Source of the DNA: an uncultured Collinsella sp.
GTDB taxonomy: Bacteria; Actinomycetota; Coriobacteriia; Coriobacteriales; Coriobacteriaceae
Assembly (NCBI GenBank): GCA_900541025.1
Contig: UQIL01000025.1
Location: 1-38,588, forward strand
DNA: 38,588 bases
Direction of reading: 5' to 3'
Positions within the stretch are counted from its first letter, which is position 1, and each line of letters starts with the position of its first letter. Under the pieces are notes generated by a model. That model was not told the origin of the DNA. It saw only the letters and a program-made list of their open reading frames with translations, and did no database searches. Positions 33,793-38,588 of this stretch are shown piece by piece. A program made the translations under genes and the position numbers.

Positions 33793-35163
33793 ATGGCAGA
33801 TACAACCAAGCTCGCTGCCGAGATTCTCGAGATGGTGGGCGGTGCAGAAAACGTTACATTTGTAGCCCACTGCATGACTCGTTTAAGGTTCAATCTTAAG
33901 GACGAAAGCATCGTAGATGATGCAAAAGTCAAGGCAATCGATGGTGTGATCGATATTCGCCATTCAGCAGGGCAATACCAAGTGATTGTGGGGCCCAAGG
34001 TCGATAAGGTCTACGAAATCGTTGCAAAGGAAACCGGGGTTGACACCGGGAAGTCCGCGGCAGATGAAGGCGAGACCAAAGGTTTTCTGGGAAAGCTGAT
34101 GAAGCTGATCAGCGGCATCATGATGCCCGTTCTTCCCGCCTTGATTGCATGCGGAATGATAAACGCCGTCCTTAGTATCCTGACGACGGCAGGTGTCGTT
34201 TCCGCTGAGAGCGGAATTTATACCCTGCTGTACGGCATGGGAAACGCCAGCATGTATTTCTTGCCCGTTCTCGTCGGATCGTCTGCGGCCAAATTCTTTG
34301 GAATCGATCAATATATCGGTGCGGTGCTCGGTGCAATCCTGCTTTACCCGACTTTTGTTGCCGCAGCTGGAGCTGGTGATGCGCTGGATTTGTTCGGCAT
34401 GAAGTTCACGATGGTGAGCTATGCCTCGACGGTGTTTCCCGCTATCGTGGCGGCTTGGTTCGCATCCGTTCTTTATAAGTGGCTGCGTGCGGTTCTTCCC
34501 GATGCTTTGGCATTTGCACTCGTTCCGTTCCTGACAGTTGCTATTGCTGCCCCCATCTCGCTTCTTGTGGTTGGCCCGGTTATCCAACAGGCGAGCTCCT
34601 TGCTTGCGACTGCCGTACTGGCGGTCTATCAGTTCAGCCCCATTCTTTGCGGCGTTATTCTTGGACCGATATTTGGCCTCGTCATGATTCCTCTTGGACT
34701 CCATTGGGCCCTCATTGTGATCTCCATCAACAATATTATGACCGTCGGTTCCGACCCTATCCTTGGACTTCTTTGCGGTAGCATGGGTGTCGTCGGCGCT
34801 TGCTTGGCGTTTGCTTTCCGCTCGAAGGATCCGAGCGAAAAGAGCCTTGGATTCAGCTGTGCCATTACGAGCCTGTGCGGAATTACAGAACCTGCCCTGT
34901 ACGGCATAGTTTTGGAGCACAAGAAGATCATCGTCGCTTCCATGATTTCTGGTGCAATTAGCGCTGTTATCCCGGCTATCTTCAATACCCGCACGTTCGT
35001 TATGACGTCGAGTGGTATTTTCAGCTTCCCCGGCTACATGAATCCTTCCGGTGATATGAGCAGCCTTATTGGTGCGATCCTTTGCAATGTCGTTGGTTTT
35101 ATTCTTACCTTCGTCCTCGTCTACATCATGTATCGCCCTGATGCAGACACGTCGGCGGAATAG
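33793..35163 (+). CDS. PTS beta-glucoside-type transporter EIIBC (second copy)
   Basis: The 456-residue protein aligns end to end with the EIIBC at 21344: EIIB with Cys27 in AHCMTRLRFNLKDES, then an EIIC domain of about ten helices and a short tail. EIIA is again missing. The start is uncertain (ATG 33775, 33784 or 33793); 33793 is favoured because MADTTKLAAEILEMVGG matches the paralog's start. It lies between the antiterminator and a terminator/esterase. No glycosidase gene accompanies it in this window. Confidence 0.9.
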   Translation: MADTTKLAAEILEMVGGAENVTFVAHCMTRLRFNLKDESIVDDAKVKAIDGVIDIRHSAGQYQVIVGPKVDKVYEIVAKETGVDTGKSAADEGETKGFLGKLMKLISGIMMPVLPALIACGMINAVLSILTTAGVVSAESGIYTLLYGMGNASMYFLPVLVGSSAAKFFGIDQYIGAVLGAILLYPTFVAAAGAGDALDLFGMKFTMVSYASTVFPAIVAAWFASVLYKWLRAVLPDALAFALVPFLTVAIAAPISLLVVGPVIQQASSLLATAVLAVYQFSPILCGVILGPIFGLVMIPLGLHWALIVISINNIMTVGSDPILGLLCGSMGVVGACLAFAFRSKDPSEKSLGFSCAITSLCGITEPALYGIVLEHKKIIVASMISGAISAVIPAIFNTRTFVMTSSGIFSFPGYMNPSGDMSSLIGAILCNVVGFILTFVLVYIMYRPDADTSAE

Positions 35164-35213
35164 ACAATTATTCGGAATGTAAGCTGCTGAAAACCCCGCG
35201 GCAGATTGCATAT

Positions 35214-35255
35214 GGTGGGCTTGCGATTGATCTGCGCGAGCCCACCTCGTTTTTG
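35214..35255 (+). terminator. Terminator between EIIBC and esterase
   Basis: GGTGGGCTTGCG (35214-35225) pairs with CGCGAGCCCACC (35235-35246, one mismatch) and TTTTT follows at 35250-35254. The esterase ATG is only 13 bases beyond the T-run, so the esterase may be expressed by read-through. Confidence 0.85.
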
Positions 35256-35267
35256 GAGTGACTGGTT

Positions 35268-36248
35268 ATGACAATTACTGCCGATATGACATTTGGAGAA
35301 ATCGCACTTCTTCCTGAGTTCGCTGGGTTCGGTGAGCATCTCATGCTTTGCCGACCTTCAACTTGGGAGCGCATGTGGAATAAGCCCATCGCGGCCCATT
35401 TGAATTCCGACACTAATCCGTATGAAGTTACTCGTGTTCTGCGCGGGTTGAATCGGATTGTTGAGCTTGCGGATGACGGGAGGCAGGTTGCATACGATAT
35501 TTGGGATGAAGCCGATTGTATTCGCGATCCGACCCGGCGCAACGCAAAGCTGTTTTTCTTTCCGGGGCGACCGGGGGCGCCATTCGTTATCGCGATTTCG
35601 GGTGGGGGCTATCAGAGCGTTTGTCACCAAATGGAAGGTTTTCCCGTTGCTCCCGAGCTCAACGATGCGGGCTATAACGTGTTTGTGTTGTCATACAGGG
35701 TGAGGGTCGAGCCGCTGATGCCGCGTCCGATCGATGACCTTAATCGCGCAGTCCGTTTTGTCCTCGAGAATTCAACGCGATTTAATGTGGACAAAAAATA
35801 TGCGGTTATCGGTTTTTCCGCTGGCGCGCATTTGACCGCCGAGTGGGGGACGGATAACAAGGGGTTTGCATCTTACGGATGCGAGCCGCCAAAAGCTTTG
35901 GTTCTGTGTTACGCCCCGATTGACCTTCATGAGTCCGAATGTGCGTCAGACCATAGATTTCTTGATTCGGTGTGCGGTGGAGCTGGGCACGATGCGATTG
36001 ATGATTTCTGCATTGATCAACATGTGTGGGAACGGTATCCGCCGACATATCTTTGGCAATGCGCCGACGATGATGTCGTATCGCCCGGCAATCTCGGAAA
36101 GATGGTTGACGCACTGGATGCGGCTGGGGTGCACCACGAGGAGATTGTGTATCCAGAAGGAGGACATGCGTTAATGAAACCTCATGCGCCGGAAACTGAT
36201 CACTGGTGCTCGGGTGTCATTGAGTTCCTTAAGGGCTATCTCGGCTAA
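35268..36248 (+). CDS. Alpha/beta hydrolase, acetylesterase-like
   Basis: The 326-residue protein has the alpha/beta-hydrolase elements in order: ISGGGYQSV (oxyanion segment, with Ser where HGGG enzymes have His), GFSAGAH (nucleophile Ser, about 189), CADDDVVSP (Asp) and EGGHAL (His). This set suggests an active esterase of the hormone-sensitive-lipase/acetylxylan-esterase-like group. In this context it may remove acyl groups from the sugar or glycoside imported by the EIIBC. No signal peptide is seen, so it acts in the cytoplasm. A GGAG lies before the ATG at 35268. Base use matches the two preceding genes. Confidence 0.82.
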   Translation: MTITADMTFGEIALLPEFAGFGEHLMLCRPSTWERMWNKPIAAHLNSDTNPYEVTRVLRGLNRIVELADDGRQVAYDIWDEADCIRDPTRRNAKLFFFPGRPGAPFVIAISGGGYQSVCHQMEGFPVAPELNDAGYNVFVLSYRVRVEPLMPRPIDDLNRAVRFVLENSTRFNVDKKYAVIGFSAGAHLTAEWGTDNKGFASYGCEPPKALVLCYAPIDLHESECASDHRFLDSVCGGAGHDAIDDFCIDQHVWERYPPTYLWQCADDDVVSPGNLGKMVDALDAAGVHHEEIVYPEGGHALMKPHAPETDHWCSGVIEFLKGYLG

Positions 36249-36373
36249 GTAAAATACACGCCGCCCTTTTGCCCATGTGACTCTGGTGCGTGTTGTTTGC
36301 GGTATTGACTCCATCAAAAGACGGCTAATGTTCTAGAATGTTTATATAGTCACATTTACGAACAGGAGCGAAC

Positions 36374-37018
36374 ATGCATATCTACTCTGTTACCGACCCC
36401 GAATTCAAACCCTATGGCCGCGTGTGGGATGACGTCCCGTCCAGCCTGACCGCCCCGCTCGTCGAGGCGCTCTCCGCAACGCCCATCCCCGAGGGCAGCA
36501 AGTACGTGGCCTCCGCGCCTGAGCTGGAGCAGGTCGAGGGCGCCGATGCGCTCGGCCTGCTCATGTATGGCGGCCGTCCGTTCCAGCTGGGCTGGTGCAA
36601 CGGCCACAACACGAAGCTCAACTGCTTGGAGTATCACCGCGCGAGCGAGTTCAACCTGGGTGCTCGCGACTTTATTCTGCTGCTCGCCAAGCGTGAGCAG
36701 ATTGTCGACGGCAAGCTCGACACCGCGCAGGTCAAGGCGTTCCGCGCGCCCGCCGGCACGCTCGTCGAGGTCTACGCCACCACGTTGCACTACACGCCGT
36801 GCATGGTCGACGACGGTGGCTTCCAGGTGATGGTTGCGCTGCCCGCCGGCACCAACGGTCCGCGCCCCGAGGCTGCGGCCGACATGCCCGCGGCCGGTGA
36901 TAGCTACTGCTACTGGAAGGCCGACAAGTGGGTTCTCTGCCACGCAGATAGTCCCAAGGCTGCCGAGGGCGGCTACGTAGGTCTCGTCGGCAAGAACCTC
37001 GACATCACCGTGGACTAG
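36374..37018 (+). CDS. DUF4867 family protein
   Basis: The 214-residue protein fits the DUF4867 family, a cupin-like small protein of unknown activity: SKYVASAPELE, FQLGWCNGHNTKLNCLEYHRASEFNLG and FRAPAGTLVEVYATTLHYTPC are recognisable. Two histidine-rich stretches could bind a metal or sugar. The family often lies beside carbohydrate genes, but a reaction has not been established to my knowledge. AGGAG precedes the ATG. GC-rich codon use sets it apart from the esterase upstream. Its promoter lies in the 125-bp gap. Confidence 0.78.
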   Translation: MHIYSVTDPEFKPYGRVWDDVPSSLTAPLVEALSATPIPEGSKYVASAPELEQVEGADALGLLMYGGRPFQLGWCNGHNTKLNCLEYHRASEFNLGARDFILLLAKREQIVDGKLDTAQVKAFRAPAGTLVEVYATTLHYTPCMVDDGGFQVMVALPAGTNGPRPEAAADMPAAGDSYCYWKADKWVLCHADSPKAAEGGYVGLVGKNLDITVD

Positions 37019-37026
37019 GGTCTTCC

Positions 37027-37163
37027 GTCTCAATCTGTAACAGTTGGCGCGCTAAATCGTCTCTATCTGTTACAGATCAAGACGAACCACGGGGGCCGCC
37101 CGAACAATCTCAATCTGTAACGCCAAGCCCGGTTTTGACGGCCTAACTGTTACAGATCGAGAC
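37027..37163. repeat. BIME-like nest of ATCTGTAACAG palindromes
   Basis: GTCTCAATCTGTAACAGTT (37027-37045) is inverted at 37145-37163 with one mismatch. Between them lie a near-palindrome (37058-37084, CGTCTCTATCTGTTACAG with the complement of the same arm) and a further copy at 37107-37122. In total about five half-sites occur in 137 bp between two convergent genes. Confidence 0.78.
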
Positions 37164-37176
37164 AAGCGGGCCCAAC

Positions 37177-37209
37177 CCACCACAAAGGTGCCTGTCCCCT
37201 TTGCGGTGG
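37177..37209. repeat. GGGGACAGG-type hairpin at ATPase 3' end
   Basis: CCACCACAAAGG (37177-37188) pairs with CCTTTGCGGTGG (37198-37209), one mismatch, and the loop holds TGCCTGTCC. It ends five bases before the ATPase stop codon on the minus strand and contains the GGGGACAGG word of the other repeats. Confidence 0.65.
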
Positions 37210-37213
37210 TTGC

Positions 37214-38320
37214 CTAGAGCTGGCTGCGCAGGTAATCGGCCATATAGGGGACGGCGAAGCGCACGTAGCCGCGGCGCGCCTGCTCGATAACGCCGGCGTC
37301 GATGAGGCGCCGGCGATACTTTTGCGCATAGTCGGGTGTGACTGACATGCGCTTCGCAACATCAGAAATGCGAGACACAGCGTCTTCGTCATCAGTCATT
37401 GCGGAGAGAAACGCGACGTCTTGGTCTGACAGCGCGGCGAGCGTCGTTTCGCACACATCGTTTTCGAAATCGACTTTCGACGCCTCGATGGCTCCGTCGA
37501 TTAACCCTTGCGTCGCACGTTCGCCTGTCCTGCAGCGATTGGCGATGTTATAGCCGATGAGTTGCAGCATATAGGGCGAGCCTTGGGTTGCGCGAGCGGC
37601 ACGGAGGCGAAGATCGCTTGGAATATCAAGGCCGAGCTCATCGAAAGCCCGCTGGTAATAGGTATCGACATCTCCGACCGAAAGTGGCTCGAGCGTGACC
37701 TTTCGAGCGCGGTTGAGAAATGTCAGCACACGGTCATTGAGTGTTGCGCAGACGGCTCCCGGAAGGCCCGCCATGACGAGCGCGACGTTGAGTCGTTCGC
37801 CGACCAGCTCTTGATAGGCGGTGACGAGCTGTCTGATCTCGGGTGAATTTGCTTGGAGCTCGTCGATGAGGATGAGGATGCCGTGCCCCTGCTCGGTCAG
37901 TTTGCGCGCGAGCTGCGTGAGCTTGAACTGAAAGCTCTTGGTCTCCTGCACGTCTCGTGTGAACTCGAGGCCTGCCGAGAGCCCGAAAACACTTAGGCTG
38001 CCGCTCGCGAGTTTGGGAAGGCGGCGTTTGTTGACGTAAGGTTTGCCTGCTTCTTGGATTTTCTCGACAATGCGCTCGAGCATATCCTCGGAGGCTACGG
38101 TAGGCGTGGCGACAACAAAGCCGAGCTTGCGTGCGCGGTCGGCAAGTTCCCACAGAAGAACTGTCTTGCCGCTGCCTCGCTGTCCAAGCATGAGCATGGC
38201 TCGGTCGCGATTGCCCGGTTCCTGCTCAAGGCCGGATATGAATGTCGAAATTACAGTTTCGCGCCCGACGAGATAGGATGGGCGATTTCCAAATGAGGGG
38301 GAGAAGATGGTTTCAGTCAT
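37214..38320 (-). CDS. AAA ATPase with C-terminal winged helix
   Basis: The 368-residue protein has an N-terminal AAA module with Walker A GQRGSGKT (46-53) and Walker B ILILIDE (148-154), and a C-terminal winged-helix-like region (about 290-368: SRISDVAKRMSVTPDYAQKYRRRLIDAGVI). This is the layout of archaeal-like ATPases of the DUF234/ORC-like type, sometimes DNA-binding or linked to stress and defence. A clear partner gene is absent. The ATG at 38320 has GGAGA in front on the minus strand. The 5' region holds two 17-bp tandem repeats. Function is unknown. Confidence 0.85.
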   Translation of the reverse strand: MTETIFSPSFGNRPSYLVGRETVISTFISGLEQEPGNRDRAMLMLGQRGSGKTVLLWELADRARKLGFVVATPTVASEDMLERIVEKIQEAGKPYVNKRRLPKLASGSLSVFGLSAGLEFTRDVQETKSFQFKLTQLARKLTEQGHGILILIDELQANSPEIRQLVTAYQELVGERLNVALVMAGLPGAVCATLNDRVLTFLNRARKVTLEPLSVGDVDTYYQRAFDELGLDIPSDLRLRAARATQGSPYMLQLIGYNIANRCRTGERATQGLIDGAIEASKVDFENDVCETTLAALSDQDVAFLSAMTDDEDAVSRISDVAKRMSVTPDYAQKYRRRLIDAGVIEQARRGYVRFAVPYMADYLRSQL

Positions 38321-38329
38321 AAGTCTCCT

Positions 38330-38365
38330 TTCCTTTCTTTCCTATTTTTTCCTTTCTTTCCTATT
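38330..38365 (-). repeat. Two exact 17-bp direct repeats in ATPase 5' region
   Basis: On the plus strand TTCCTTTCTTTCCTATT occurs at 38330-38346 and at 38349-38365. On the minus strand the repeats read as purine-rich AATAGGAAAGAAAGGAA, one just before the ribosome binding site of the ATPase. Confidence 0.85.
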
Positions 38366-38388
38366 CAGTCAAATGGTCTGCCACCCGA

Positions 38389-38422
38389 GGGCGCCTTCGC
38401 TGTTGTGGAGGCGCCCTTTTTT
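38389..38422 (+). terminator. Terminator facing the plus strand beyond ATPase
   Basis: GGGCGCCT (38389-38396) pairs with AGGCGCCC (38409-38416), then six T (38417-38422). The T-run is on the plus strand, opposite the ATPase, and no plus-strand gene precedes it for more than 1.3 kb. The last 166 bp (38423-38588) hold no supportable gene, only GC-rich sequence open in more than one frame. Confidence 0.75.
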
Positions 38423-38588
38423 GCAAGTGAGTAGACTTTTTGGCTTAGTCTGACCACGCCGGAACATGCCAGGTAAGCTACCTGCACTGATAATTGTCCT
38501 TGGGGGAAGCGGGCACTGCGGGGCGCGGCAACGGCGCGCGATTTCCGCGTCGCAGCGCTACCCTGATGCTGAACGCCGGGACGATGAC

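Noticed and set aside
37027..37163. CRISPR array
   Set aside because: Repeat copies alternate orientation, are few, vary in length and have irregular spacing; no cas gene is present.
38423..38588. Coding frame at the right edge on either strand
   Set aside because: Short stretches are open in both directions in GC-rich DNA, with no start signal, domain or clear ribosome binding site in the window.

Overview
The window is GC-rich bacterial DNA with dense, short-spaced genes. Gene content (split transketolase, BglG/PTS beta-glucoside loci, LuxS, an Nramp-related magnesium transporter of the kind described in Eggerthella, no respiratory genes) points to a gut Coriobacteriia member, most likely Collinsella or a close relative. 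This is an inference from gene families and sequence style, not from a database search.

Layout. 1-209: 5' part of an IS30-type transposase (minus strand, running off the edge) and a perfect 40-bp palindrome. 317-3717: an ABC ATPase plus FtsX-like permease. 3942-5147: a DUF362/2x[4Fe-4S] protein. 5312-6277 (minus): a membrane-anchored alpha/beta hydrolase. 6464-15695: a long plus-strand run: hemolysin III family protein, CNNM/CorC-type transporter, a small protein resembling the N-terminal domain of cyanophycin synthetase, a YtxH-like protein coupled to a PRC-barrel protein, a degenerate NodB deacetylase, then a PRC/MgtE_N/CBS membrane protein followed by an Nramp-related (probably Mg2+) transporter. 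The last pair has a 5' leader that can fold into a three-way junction with a competing hairpin. 15806-18022 (minus): OatA-like O-acyltransferase. 18210-20184: ribokinase and nucleoside hydrolase.

20282-24357: a BglG-type antiterminator, PTS EIIBC and GH1 phospho-glucosidase under a RAT/terminator leader. 24540-25550: LacI regulator. 25808-30640: fucose-isomerase-like enzyme, two-subunit transketolase and FGGY kinase, with TGTTTA/CCGTTTA elements upstream. 30698-32097: a complete 1,400-bp IS3-family element with 3-bp target duplication. 32196-32684: luxS. 32806-36248: a second antiterminator/PTS locus with a leader terminator and an esterase, visibly less GC-rich than its neighbours. 36374-37018: DUF4867 protein. 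37027-37209: intergenic palindromic repeats. 37214-38320 (minus): AAA ATPase with a C-terminal winged helix. 38423-38588: no gene that can be supported.

How the parts fit. Three proteins tied to magnesium (CNNM/CorC, MgtE_N-CBS protein, Nramp-related transporter) lie within 8.5 kb, and the candidate RNA leader precedes two of them. The second half is a carbohydrate-use region in which two antiterminator/PTS loci import beta-glucosides and the isomerase/kinase/transketolase operon could feed a sugar or its ketose phosphate into the pentose phosphate pool. The ribokinase and nucleoside hydrolase add ribose from nucleosides to the same pool. GGGGAC-containing and other palindromic repeats occupy many gene ends.
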